A DNA stretch of 18,432 nt from assembly GCA_903895005.1 (NCBI GenBank), contig CAITSH010000505.1, forward strand, positions 1 to 18,432, given 5' to 3'. The position numbers and the translations under genes were made by a program. The notes below the pieces were generated by a model. The model did no database searches, was not told where the DNA came from, and saw nothing but the letters and a program-made list of their open reading frames with translations. This document shows positions 6,531 to 13,689 of this stretch, piece by piece. Each line of letters starts with the position of its first letter. Positions within the stretch are counted from its first letter, which is position 1. The DNA comes from an uncultured Pseudomonadota bacterium (GTDB lineage Bacteria > Pseudomonadota > Gammaproteobacteria > Burkholderiales > SG8-39).

Positions 6531-7307
6531 ATGCCAGCAGGCGTCGCAAAAAAAGCCAAGACCCGCGATTCACTCGGGTTCCGCCACACTTTTGGTGTCA
6601 TCGCCCCTTCGACCAACACCTCCGTGCAACCGGAATTCGAGATGATGAAACCGCACGGCGTGACCAACCATTTTTCGCGCATCGTCATCCCCGACACCAA
6701 GGTTGTAGACGACAAATCCTTCATGGTGCTGATGAACAACATTCGCGGCGCGTTGATGGATTCCGTCGACTCGGTCATGTCGTGCAATCCGGACTCCATT
6801 GTCATGGGCATGTCGGCCGAAACGTTCTGGGACGGCCGCGATGGCGCGACCAAACTGCAGCGCAAGGTTGAAAAACACGCCGGCGTGAGCGTCGCCATGG
6901 GCTCGGACGCCTGTCAGGCGGCGTTGCGCAAGTACGGCAAGGTCAAGCGGCTGGGCATCATCACCCCCTACATGCCGGTGGGCGACAAGCAGGTTCACCG
7001 CTTTTTCACCGACTGCGGTTTCGAGGTGGTAAACCTCAAGGGCTTCAAATGCGCCAGTCCGGTGCTGATCGCCCACGTGTCAAAGACGCAGTTGCGCGAC
7101 GCCATCATCGAGGTCAACAAGGGCAAGGTCGACGCCATTGTGCAGGTCGGCACCAATCTCGCCATGGCCGAAGTGGCGGCAATGGCCGAGTTCTGGCTCG
7201 GGAAACCGGTGATAGCCATCAACACCGCCACCTACTGGTGGGCTCTGCGGCAAAAGGGCATCAAGGACAAGGTCTACGGCCTCGGATCGCTGCTGGCCGA
7301 ACACTGA
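6531..7307 (+). CDS. maleate isomerase / arylmalonate decarboxylase-family protein lacking both catalytic cysteines
   Basis: The protein has 258 residues. It has the Asp/Glu-racemase-superfamily start FGVIAPSTNTSVQPEFEMM and the C-terminal GKPVIAINTATYWWALR shared with maleate cis-trans isomerase. Compared with the paralogue at 9563, the first catalytic cysteine (GCT) is replaced by M94 in GMSAETFWDG. The second (SCT) is replaced by G207 in VQVGTNLAM. Arylmalonate decarboxylase keeps only the second, so this protein matches neither. The remaining fold appears intact, and an excellent AAGGAG site (6519-6524) precedes the ATG, so it is probably expressed and not decayed. A non-racemase activity or a binding role is inferred. 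The FAD monooxygenase starts 1 nt after its stop, implying coupling and a shared substrate. Confidence 0.82.
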   Translation: MPAGVAKKAKTRDSLGFRHTFGVIAPSTNTSVQPEFEMMKPHGVTNHFSRIVIPDTKVVDDKSFMVLMNNIRGALMDSVDSVMSCNPDSIVMGMSAETFWDGRDGATKLQRKVEKHAGVSVAMGSDACQAALRKYGKVKRLGIITPYMPVGDKQVHRFFTDCGFEVVNLKGFKCASPVLIAHVSKTQLRDAIIEVNKGKVDAIVQVGTNLAMAEVAAMAEFWLGKPVIAINTATYWWALRQKGIKDKVYGLGSLLAEH

Positions 7308-7308
7308 G

Positions 7309-8520
7309 ATGGCGACCCAAGGTGCAACCCGGCACGTCCTGATCGCCGGTGCCGGCCCGGTCGGCATGATCGCGGCCCTCGTTCTTGCAAAGGCCGGCAT
7401 GAAGGTGAGCCTGTTTGAGCGGCGCAACGAACTGGCCGAGGACCTGCGCGCATCGACCTTTCATCCGCCGACGCTGGACATGATCGCGCGCATCGACCCG
7501 ACGCTGACCGCCGACCTGCATGCGCAGGGTCTCATCGCCCGCCACACGCAGTTCCGCGACCGCAAGGCCGGTCTCATCGCCGAATTCGACGGCGAGGTGC
7601 TGCGCGGCGATACCGACCACCCCTACCGCCTGCAATGCGAACAATGGAAAATGACGCGCCTCATACGGGAGCGCCTGAAAGCCTTTGCCGACGTCAGCCT
7701 TAGCCTGGAAGCGAAGGTGCTGGCGGTGGAGCAGGACGCAGACGGTGTGACGTTGAAGATCGATCATGCCGGCGAGGTCAGGACACATCGCGGCGACTGG
7801 CTGATCGGCGCAGACGGCGCCTGGAGTGCGGTGCGTACGGCGCTTGGCATCGAATTCGAAGGCTTCACCTACCCCGAACGTTTTTACGTGGCGAGCACAA
7901 AATTTGATTTCGCCGAAGCCCTTACGGGCTTGTCACTTGTGAACTACATCTCCGACCCGGACGAATGGTGCGTGATCCTGCGCGTGCCGGGCATGTGGCG
8001 GGTGCTGTTCCCTACTCGCAATGACGAAACCGATGAGGAGGTGGTCTCCGACGCATCGACCGAGGCGAGATTGCAAGGCGTGTGGCCGCGGCCGGAACGC
8101 TATGAAACGATACACCGCACCCTCTACCCGGTGCACCAGCGCGTGGCCAAAAGCTATCGCAGCGGCCGCGCCTTTCTGGCCGGAGACTCGGCGCACATCA
8201 ACAATCCGATCGGCGGCATGGGCATGAACGGCGGCGTGCACGATGCCCTGAACCTGTGCGACAAGCTCATTCGGGTGGCGCGTGGCGAAGACGCATCACT
8301 GCTAGACCTGTACGAACGCCAGCGCCGGCAGATCGCCATCGACTTTATCAACGCCAACACAGCGCGCAACAAGAAGACGATGGAAGAGCGCGATCCCGAA
8401 GCGCGCAAGCGCAACCAGGACGACATGCGCCGTACCGCCGAAAGCCCCGGGCTTGCACGGGCCTTCATGCGCAAGACCGCAATGATTGACGCATTGCGCG
8501 CCTCGGAAGCGATACAGTAG
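7309..8520 (+). CDS. class A FAD-dependent aromatic monooxygenase (PHBH fold)
   Basis: The protein has 403 residues, the usual length for single-component flavin hydroxylases. The FAD dinucleotide motif is GAGPVG (14-19) in HVLIAGAGPVGM. The DG motif is GADGAWS (167-173), and the GD motif that contacts the FAD ribityl chain is AGDSAHINNP (291-300), followed by GGMGMNGGVHDA. These three define group A monooxygenases that hydroxylate activated aromatic or pyridine rings with NAD(P)H and O2. The specific substrate is not recognisable. The gene begins 1 nt after the preceding stop without a strong ribosome-binding site, so translation probably depends on the upstream gene. It is the only ring-activating enzyme in the cluster and, as some flavin enzymes cleave pyridine rings directly, could also be the ring opener (inference). 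Confidence 0.88.
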   Translation: MATQGATRHVLIAGAGPVGMIAALVLAKAGMKVSLFERRNELAEDLRASTFHPPTLDMIARIDPTLTADLHAQGLIARHTQFRDRKAGLIAEFDGEVLRGDTDHPYRLQCEQWKMTRLIRERLKAFADVSLSLEAKVLAVEQDADGVTLKIDHAGEVRTHRGDWLIGADGAWSAVRTALGIEFEGFTYPERFYVASTKFDFAEALTGLSLVNYISDPDEWCVILRVPGMWRVLFPTRNDETDEEVVSDASTEARLQGVWPRPERYETIHRTLYPVHQRVAKSYRSGRAFLAGDSAHINNPIGGMGMNGGVHDALNLCDKLIRVARGEDASLLDLYERQRRQIAIDFINANTARNKKTMEERDPEARKRNQDDMRRTAESPGLARAFMRKTAMIDALRASEAIQ

Positions 8521-8527
8521 CGCCGGA

Positions 8528-8557
8528 GCCGCCCCTCCCGCTCCCGGGGGGGGCGGC
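8528..8557. repeat. GC-rich hairpin in the gap between monooxygenase and lyase genes
   Basis: GCCGCCCC (8528-8535) pairs with GGGGCGGC (8550-8557), with further C-G pairing possible inside the loop. No T-run follows, so this is not a standard intrinsic terminator. It sits 8 nt after the monooxygenase stop and may stabilise the upstream mRNA or attenuate read-through. Confidence 0.5.
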
Positions 8558-8664
8558 GCGAATACGCCGGTGGTTTGCATCACGAACGCACCGGCACCGC
8601 CCTTCAAGCCGGCGGCGCAACCCGGGGGCACGCTTTGATCGGCAAAAAAACTCAAGGAGAAACC

Positions 8665-9555
8665 ATGTCAACAAGCAAACGCCGCGCATTCGCCGAGCGG
8701 CTCAAGCAAAAAAAACTCGTTGTCGCGCCCGGAATATTTGACGGCATCTCAGCCAAGATCGCCGACCGTATGGGCTTCGAGTGCCTGTACATGACCGGTT
8801 ATGGCGTGGTCGCATCCCACCTCGGGTTGCCGGATGCCGGCATCGCGACGTACACCGAAATGTCAGGCCGCGTCGCGGCACTCTCGGGTATTACCACAAC
8901 ACCACTCGTCGCAGATGGCGACACCGGCTACGGCGGCCTCCTGAACGTGCGCCACACGGTTCGCGGTTACGAAGCGGCAGGCGCCTGCGCCATCCAACTC
9001 GAGGACCAGGAGTTCCCGAAAAAATGCGGCCACATGCTGGGACGGCACGTCATTGCACGCGAGGACATGGCGGCAAAAATCAAGGTCGCCGCCGACAGCC
9101 GCGACAGCAAGGATTTTTTGATCATCGCGCGCACAGACGCGCGCACCACGCTCGGGCTTGATGAGGCGCTGCGACGCGCCGAAACCTATCTTCGTGCCGG
9201 CGCCGACCTGCTATTTGTAGAATCACCCGAGAGCGTGGAGGAAATGCAGCGCATCGGCGAAACCTTCGACGTGCCGCTTGTCGCCAACATGGTCGAGGGC
9301 GGGCGCACACCGGTTCTGACGGCGAAAGAGCTCGAGGAAATCGGCTACCGCTTTGCGATTTTCCCGGCCGTCGGTTTCCTGGCTATGGGCGCGGCGCTCG
9401 AGCGCGCGTACAGCGGCCTCAAACGCGATGGTTCCAGCACCAAGCTCGATGTGCCGCTCTACCCCTTCCAGGACTTCTCGGCCCTGATGGGCTTTGGCGA
9501 CGTCAGTCAGTTTGACAAGACCTACGCCGACGCGGCCGAGTCTTTCAAGAAATGA
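8665..9555 (+). CDS. isocitrate lyase / PEP mutase superfamily C-C lyase (methylisocitrate / dimethylmalate lyase-like)
   Basis: The protein has 296 residues and is a TIM-barrel member of the PEP mutase/ICL superfamily. Metal-binding D84-G-D86 lies in LVADGDTGYGG, and E113-D114 in IQLEDQEFPKKCGH carries the next metal contacts. The catalytic-loop signature K119-K120-C121-G122-H123 identifies true C-C bond lyases, since PEP mutases and oxaloacetate decarboxylases lack this cysteine. ARTDAR and VESPES are further conserved strands. At this length it resembles methylisocitrate lyase or 2,3-dimethylmalate lyase rather than the much longer isocitrate lyase. It should split a substituted malate or citrate into pyruvate or glyoxylate plus an acid. 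Start ATG 8665 follows AAGGAGA (8654-8660) and agrees with the family N-terminus. The next gene begins 7 nt after its stop. Confidence 0.87.
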   Translation: MSTSKRRAFAERLKQKKLVVAPGIFDGISAKIADRMGFECLYMTGYGVVASHLGLPDAGIATYTEMSGRVAALSGITTTPLVADGDTGYGGLLNVRHTVRGYEAAGACAIQLEDQEFPKKCGHMLGRHVIAREDMAAKIKVAADSRDSKDFLIIARTDARTTLGLDEALRRAETYLRAGADLLFVESPESVEEMQRIGETFDVPLVANMVEGGRTPVLTAKELEEIGYRFAIFPAVGFLAMGAALERAYSGLKRDGSSTKLDVPLYPFQDFSALMGFGDVSQFDKTYADAAESFKK

Positions 9556-9562
9556 GAAAAAA

Positions 9563-10297
9563 ATGAGTGCCGCGTATTACCGCCCGTATGGCTGGCGCGC
9601 CAAGATCGGCCTCATCGTCCCGACGACCAACACCGTCAACGAAGCCGAGTGGGCGCGCATGGCGCCGGAGGGGGTCAGCATCCATGTCACGCGCATGGTG
9701 CTGCACAGCGGCGCCGACATGGCGGCACTGGAGCAGGACATCAGCGCCGCCATTGCCACGCTGACACCCGCCTCGGTCGATGTCATCGCCTATGGCTGCA
9801 CCGCCGGATCCATGGTCTCGCCCCTCGACAGGCTGCCCGAACGCATGCGCGAGTTGGGCGGCGTTCCCGCTGTCGCCACGGCACCTGCGATTGTGCACGC
9901 GCTGCGCGCACTGGGCGCCTCGGGAATCGCCCTCGCCACACCCTACCATGACGTTCTCAACGATCACGAAATCGACTTCCTCGGCGAGCACGGCATCACG
10001 ACGCTCAGCGTCCGCGGATTGGGTATCGGTGGCGGCGGCGCGCATGAATACGTCAAGATCGCCCGCGTGCCCCGCGAAGAGGTACTCGCCCATATACGCG
10101 CCGCAGACCATCCCGATGCCCAGGCCATGCTCGTCAGCTGCACCGACTTCGCCACGCTCGACATCCTGGCGCAACTCGAGCGCGAACTGGGCAAGCCCGT
10201 CGTAACCAGCAATCTTGCGACATGGTGGCTGGCGCTGCGAACCGCCGGCGTGCACGACCGCTTCACCGAGTTTGGCCGGCTTCTGCAGGCACATTGA
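9563..10297 (+). CDS. maleate cis-trans isomerase-family protein (both catalytic cysteines present)
   Basis: The protein has 244 residues, close to the family norm of about 250. The N-terminal motif IGLIVPTTNTVNEAEW matches maleate isomerase. The two catalytic cysteines are C79 in YGCTAGSM and C193 in MLVSCTDFATLD. The GKPVVTSNLATWWLAL block closes the active site. The family isomerises maleate to fumarate without cofactor through a cysteine adduct; related members racemise Asp, Glu or hydantoins, so the exact reaction is inferred. The start at 9563 (MSAAYYRPYG) is 7 nt after the lyase stop, with an A-rich, weak ribosome-binding site. It is the last gene of the catabolic run. Confidence 0.85.
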   Translation: MSAAYYRPYGWRAKIGLIVPTTNTVNEAEWARMAPEGVSIHVTRMVLHSGADMAALEQDISAAIATLTPASVDVIAYGCTAGSMVSPLDRLPERMRELGGVPAVATAPAIVHALRALGASGIALATPYHDVLNDHEIDFLGEHGITTLSVRGLGIGGGGAHEYVKIARVPREEVLAHIRAADHPDAQAMLVSCTDFATLDILAQLERELGKPVVTSNLATWWLALRTAGVHDRFTEFGRLLQAH

Positions 10298-10415
10298 TCT
10301 TTCGCGCGAAGGTTCCGGGGTTACGACCGGGGATCGTGACGTGCGGACGTGGGGCCAGTTCCAAGTACCGGTACGCCCAAGCCCATCAAGTACAATCGGT
10401 GAAAACCACCGGCCG

Positions 10416-10910
10416 ATGACCATGGACATTTATCCGCGACCGCAATTCGAAGCCAAGCGCTGCCACACCGGCGACGTTGCCGCGCGCGTGGCACAACTGC
10501 CACGTCCGCTGGTGTTTACCAACGGCGTGTTCGACTTGTTACACCGCGGCCACGTGACCTACCTCGCACAGGCGCGGGCGCTGGGGGCGAGCATGATTGT
10601 CGCAGTCAATAGCGATGCATCGGTAAAACGCCTCGGCAAGGGCGATGACCGGCCGCTCAACAGCCAGCAGGACCGCATCGCCGTACTCGCGGCGCTCGCC
10701 TCGACCGATCTCGTCACCTGGTTCGACGAGGACACACCGCTGTCCCTGATCCTGGCCTGCAAGCCCGATGTGCTGGTAAAAGGCGGCGATTGGCAGCCTG
10801 CGGATATCGTCGGCTCCAAAGACGTGCTCGCCTGGGGTGGCAGCGTCCATTCAATACCATTCCAGCACGAACGCTCGACAACGGCGCTGCTTGCAAAAAT
10901 ACGCGGCTGA
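10416..10910 (+). CDS. hldC: D-glycero-beta-D-manno-heptose 1-phosphate adenylyltransferase
   Basis: The protein has 164 residues and corresponds to the C-terminal nucleotidyltransferase half of HldE (RfaE domain II). The cytidylyltransferase-fold motif is FTNGVFDLLHRGH, with the HxGH residues at 43-46. Downstream are VNSDASVKRLGKG, DDRPLNSQQDR, KPDVLVKGGDW and STTALLAKIRG, all characteristic of heptose-phosphate adenylyltransferases. It makes ADP-heptose for the lipopolysaccharide inner core in the cytoplasm. A stand-alone version is common where hldE is split, as in Betaproteobacteria, where it is also called rfaE2. An ATG at 10422 is an equally possible start. A TACAAT -10-like hexamer (10391-10396) lies about 20 bp upstream, without a convincing -35. 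The gene converges with the FGE-fold gene. Confidence 0.92.
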   Translation: MTMDIYPRPQFEAKRCHTGDVAARVAQLPRPLVFTNGVFDLLHRGHVTYLAQARALGASMIVAVNSDASVKRLGKGDDRPLNSQQDRIAVLAALASTDLVTWFDEDTPLSLILACKPDVLVKGGDWQPADIVGSKDVLAWGGSVHSIPFQHERSTTALLAKIRG

Positions 10911-10992
10911 CCAAGATAACCGGCTGGAAAGCCGCGCCCTATAAGCCTTTACAGCCGATCTCCTATTTCTCAAGTCGAGCGATCGGGGGCGG

Positions 10993-11847
10993 TTACTTTG
11001 CGCAGCGAAACCCGATGTTGTGATGTCCGGCGCGCGGCGCCCGCGACAGGGTTCGTCCGCGCTGGGTAGTCGTGATTTCCGTGGCCGGCGAATCGTGTCC
11101 TCCACCGCGCGTCGAACGCACAGGCCCGGCGCGCAGGTCCTCCCGCCCATCAGCTGGATCGTAGGGATAGGGGCGGTAGGCACTGCTCACCCACTCCCAG
11201 GCGTTCCCCGCCATATCGAGCGCCCCGTATGGACTAGCACCGGTCGGAAATGCATCCACAGGCGCCGTTTCGTTGAAACGCGCCGCGTACTGCGCGCGCA
11301 CCGGGGAAGGTGGCTCATTGCCCCACGGATATTTTCGCCCGTCCGGTCCGCGCGCCGCCTTTTCCCATTCCGCCTCGGTGGGGAGACGCTGGCCGCGCCA
11401 TGCACAGTAATCGCGTGCCCCCGCCCAAGAAGCCTCAACCACCGGGTGCCTCTCGTAACCTTTGTCGGCGACCCAGCGTGTTCCCTGACGGTGAATGCGC
11501 GCATCGGCGTCATCATCATCAAACAAATGTTCCCCATCGCGGTTGGTCGTGCCGTTGGCGTTGAGGAATTCGGCAAAGCGCGCGTTGGTCACAGGCAACC
11601 GGTCGATTTCAAACGACGCCACGCGAACCTGATGCGCCGGGCGTTCGTCCTTTGGGCCGTCGTCGGTGCCCATCGTGAACGCCCCCGCGGGCACCGCCAC
11701 CATGCCGCCTCGCCCATCGGAATAAGCATCAGCCGCAACCGCCGAGACGCTGAACGCATACACCGCCACGCCCATCCTCAAGGCCATGGCCAACGCGGCG
11801 ATGCCTTCCCCGATCGCAGTGGAAGGCCTGCGCACGGCGACGCTCAC
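10993..11847 (-). CDS. secreted formylglycine-generating-enzyme (SUMF1)-fold protein without the catalytic cysteines
   Basis: The protein has 284 residues, with a GTG start 3 nt after the cupin stop. Residues about 18-40 (GIAALAMALRMGVAVYAFSVSAVAADA) form a signal peptide or anchor. The rest is an FGE-sulfatase domain: VPAGAFTMGTDDG, FEIDRLPVTNARFAEFL, RLPTEAEWEKAARG, GNAWEW and C-terminal NIGFRCAK. True formylglycine-generating enzymes carry two active-site cysteines between the GG(S) motif and GFRCA. Here that stretch (STRGGGHDSPATEITTTQ and following) has none, so oxidation of sulfatase cysteines is unlikely. Many bacterial relatives without the pair have other or structural functions. It is the last gene of the birA-coaX-SPOR-cupin run and shows no intrinsic terminator. 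Confidence 0.85.
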   Translation of the reverse strand: MSVAVRRPSTAIGEGIAALAMALRMGVAVYAFSVSAVAADAYSDGRGGMVAVPAGAFTMGTDDGPKDERPAHQVRVASFEIDRLPVTNARFAEFLNANGTTNRDGEHLFDDDDADARIHRQGTRWVADKGYERHPVVEASWAGARDYCAWRGQRLPTEAEWEKAARGPDGRKYPWGNEPPSPVRAQYAARFNETAPVDAFPTGASPYGALDMAGNAWEWVSSAYRPYPYDPADGREDLRAGPVRSTRGGGHDSPATEITTTQRGRTLSRAPRAGHHNIGFRCAK

Positions 11848-11850
11848 CGG

Positions 11851-12180
11851 TCAGTCGACGATAAACAGCTTCGCGCCGATCACCGTCGATGATCGGTGCT
11901 GGCCATCAGCATCGGCGACCTGGTAACTCATGCCGGGCGTGAGCGTGAATCGCCGGCCATCTTTGAGTTCGGTATCAAGCTGCCCCTCGAGGCACAGGAT
12001 AATGTGACCCTTTGCGCACCAGTGATCCGCGAGGTAACCGGGCGAATACTCCACCATGCGCACCCGCACCTCACCCAGTTGTTGCGTGCGCCAGGTCGCA
12101 CCGCCACGCTCGCCCGGATGCGAGGTCGAGGCCACTGTAGACCAGTCGGTGGTGCAAAACGGAATAGCCGACAGCTTCAT
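11851..12180 (-). CDS. DHCW-motif cupin-fold protein
   Basis: The protein has 109 residues and is a single small cupin barrel. It contains the DHWCAKGHIILCLEG segment, matching the family named for its DHCW motif, followed by LTPGMSYQVADADGQHRSST, a second cupin metal-site region. Histidines H53, H59 and H93 are candidate metal ligands. Function is unknown. The start ATG (12180) overlaps the stop of the SPOR gene in an ATGA arrangement, so the two are translationally coupled. A longer frame begins at 12210 but would lie inside the upstream gene, so the ATG at 12180 is preferred. Confidence 0.82.
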   Translation of the reverse strand: MKLSAIPFCTTDWSTVASTSHPGERGGATWRTQQLGEVRVRMVEYSPGYLADHWCAKGHIILCLEGQLDTELKDGRRFTLTPGMSYQVADADGQHRSSTVIGAKLFIVD

Positions 12181-12872
12181 GACGCGGCCTTGGTCTCTTC
12201 GGCTGTGCAAGGCTTCACTTCACTTCCGGGGAACATGGCTTTCATGTCACCCAGCTTGGCGGCGAAGGCATCGGGAACATCGCGCATCTGGAAAAACACC
12301 TTGGATATCTGTGCGTCGCGCTTGCCGGTCTGCGCTGAACGCACGCGCTTGGCGCGCAACTGCTCGAGGCGCGCGTTTGCCGCCTCCTGTGATTTGAACA
12401 AACCGAACTGGATGGCATTACGCCACTTTGCATCCTCGCTGACGATGAAGAAGTCATCCACACCCATGCTCTTGAGTTCGACCGCCTTCTGGTTGGCCGC
12501 CTGGCGGTTGGGCTGTGGCGGGATGAACACCCACCAGCTGATGTTTTCCTCCAGCTTTCGCTGCGAGAGCTTGGATCCCATGGCAAGCGGCGCAAGCGCC
12601 TCTTCGACGCGCGTGGCATCTGCGGGGGCAAAACCGCCCCACTCGACACAGGCGAGCATTTTAGGCACCGCGGCCGCCACGGCCACCTCGGGCGCATTGG
12701 CGCCATCACCGCCCGCCGCCGGTGGCTTGTCGCGCGTGCTGATGACCTTGATTTTTCCCGGATGGATCTGCTGCGCGATGAGGTGCGCGTCGCGCGGGTC
12801 GCCGCGCGTCAACATGAACCACGCCGCGAGGGCTAGGTTGGCCGCAAGCAGGATGACGAAAATTGTCTTCAA
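12177..12872 (-). CDS. membrane-anchored SPOR-domain protein
   Basis: The protein has 231 residues. Residues 1-22 (TTG-initiated, then KTIFVILLAANLALAAWFML) are a single N-terminal membrane anchor. A Pro/Ala/Gly-rich linker (about 48-70) separates it from a C-terminal SPOR-like region (about 130-195). That region contains FFIVSEDAKWRNAIQFGLFKSQEAANARLEQLRAKR, which has the typical LGxFxxxxxAxxxxxxL pattern. SPOR domains bind denuded peptidoglycan glycans at the septum. The position right after coaX matches the order I know from betaproteobacterial genomes. No in-frame ATG lies near the start; the TTG at 12872 is supported by the membrane anchor beginning immediately. An ATG five codons upstream is out of frame. 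Confidence 0.8.
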   Translation of the reverse strand: MKTIFVILLAANLALAAWFMLTRGDPRDAHLIAQQIHPGKIKVISTRDKPPAAGGDGANAPEVAVAAAVPKMLACVEWGGFAPADATRVEEALAPLAMGSKLSQRKLEENISWWVFIPPQPNRQAANQKAVELKSMGVDDFFIVSEDAKWRNAIQFGLFKSQEAANARLEQLRAKRVRSAQTGKRDAQISKVFFQMRDVPDAFAAKLGDMKAMFPGSEVKPCTAEETKAAS

Positions 12873-12926
12873 GCGAATGCTTTCATACGATGCGGTGACG
12901 ACTCAAACTCAAATTTGCACAAACAC

Positions 12927-13685
12927 TCAAGCCGAACGAGGCGCACGCGTCGCCCCGGGCAAGGACGCCTGCGCAATGCGCAGCAAGCCCTCCAGGACCA
13001 GATTATCCACCACCGTGGCATTGACGGTGACAGACAAGCGAGCCGTGATGGCCGCCGCGGCGCCGCCCGTGATAAGGCAGGGCGACCCGGTCGGGAGGCG
13101 CGCGTGGCTGCGTTCGATCGCGCCCGCCTGCGCTTCCAGGCATCCGGATTCGATCGCGTCGGCGGTATTGCGCGGATCAATGGCATAACGACCCTGCTGC
13201 AGCGGCAGCCCCGCAGTGTTGAGGGTGAGCGCCTTTTTCATCAAGTCCACACCGGCGAGTATGCGCCCACCCGAAAATTCACCGTTTTCCGTCAGCGTAT
13301 CAATGGTCGTCGCCGTACCCGCACTCACCACCAGGCAAGCCCCTTTGCTGCGCGCCCTCGCGGCGATAAGCGCCGCCCAGCGATCGACACCCAGTTGCCC
13401 CGGTTCTTCATAGCGGTTGATCACGCCGCATGCGCCGGCATCCGCACGAACCCACAGCGGCGAAACAGCCCAGCGCGCGAGCAGGGGCGCCATTGCAGCC
13501 CGTACCGCATCGCCGGCGACATTGGCAATCGCGATGACCTGCGGTTGCGGCAGCGCACGCCATGGCGCATCGAGTTCATTGACCTCTCCGACCCGCACCA
13601 CGCCTTGCGCCAGAACCGCCGGAAGGCCGCCGGCATACAAGGCCCATTTGAGCCGTGTGTTGCCGCAATCGACCGTAAGAATCAT
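12927..13685 (-). CDS. coaX: type III pantothenate kinase
   Basis: The protein has 252 residues, normal for CoaX. The N-terminal phosphate-binding motif is MILTVDCGNTRLKWALY (D6). GVDRWAALIAAR carries the catalytic D101 and GxDR motif, and VSAGTATTIDTL (120-131) is the second phosphate-binding motif. It phosphorylates pantothenate at the first step of coenzyme A synthesis, in the cytoplasm, and unlike type I enzymes is insensitive to CoA feedback. The start ATG (13685) lies 4 nt after the birA stop, so birA and coaX are co-translated. The open frame runs on upstream to 14099, but that part is antisense-frame noise over birA. The downstream SPOR gene begins 54 nt later. Confidence 0.93.
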   Translation of the reverse strand: MILTVDCGNTRLKWALYAGGLPAVLAQGVVRVGEVNELDAPWRALPQPQVIAIANVAGDAVRAAMAPLLARWAVSPLWVRADAGACGVINRYEEPGQLGVDRWAALIAARARSKGACLVVSAGTATTIDTLTENGEFSGGRILAGVDLMKKALTLNTAGLPLQQGRYAIDPRNTADAIESGCLEAQAGAIERSHARLPTGSPCLITGGAAAAITARLSVTVNATVVDNLVLEGLLRIAQASLPGATRAPRSA

Positions 13686-13689
13686 CGCC

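Noticed and set aside
11896..13188. A 430-codon plus-strand open frame
   Set aside because: It lies entirely antisense to the cupin, SPOR and coaX genes, whose products are recognisable and in tight operon spacing. Its own translation is Ser/Arg/Ala-rich with no family resemblance.
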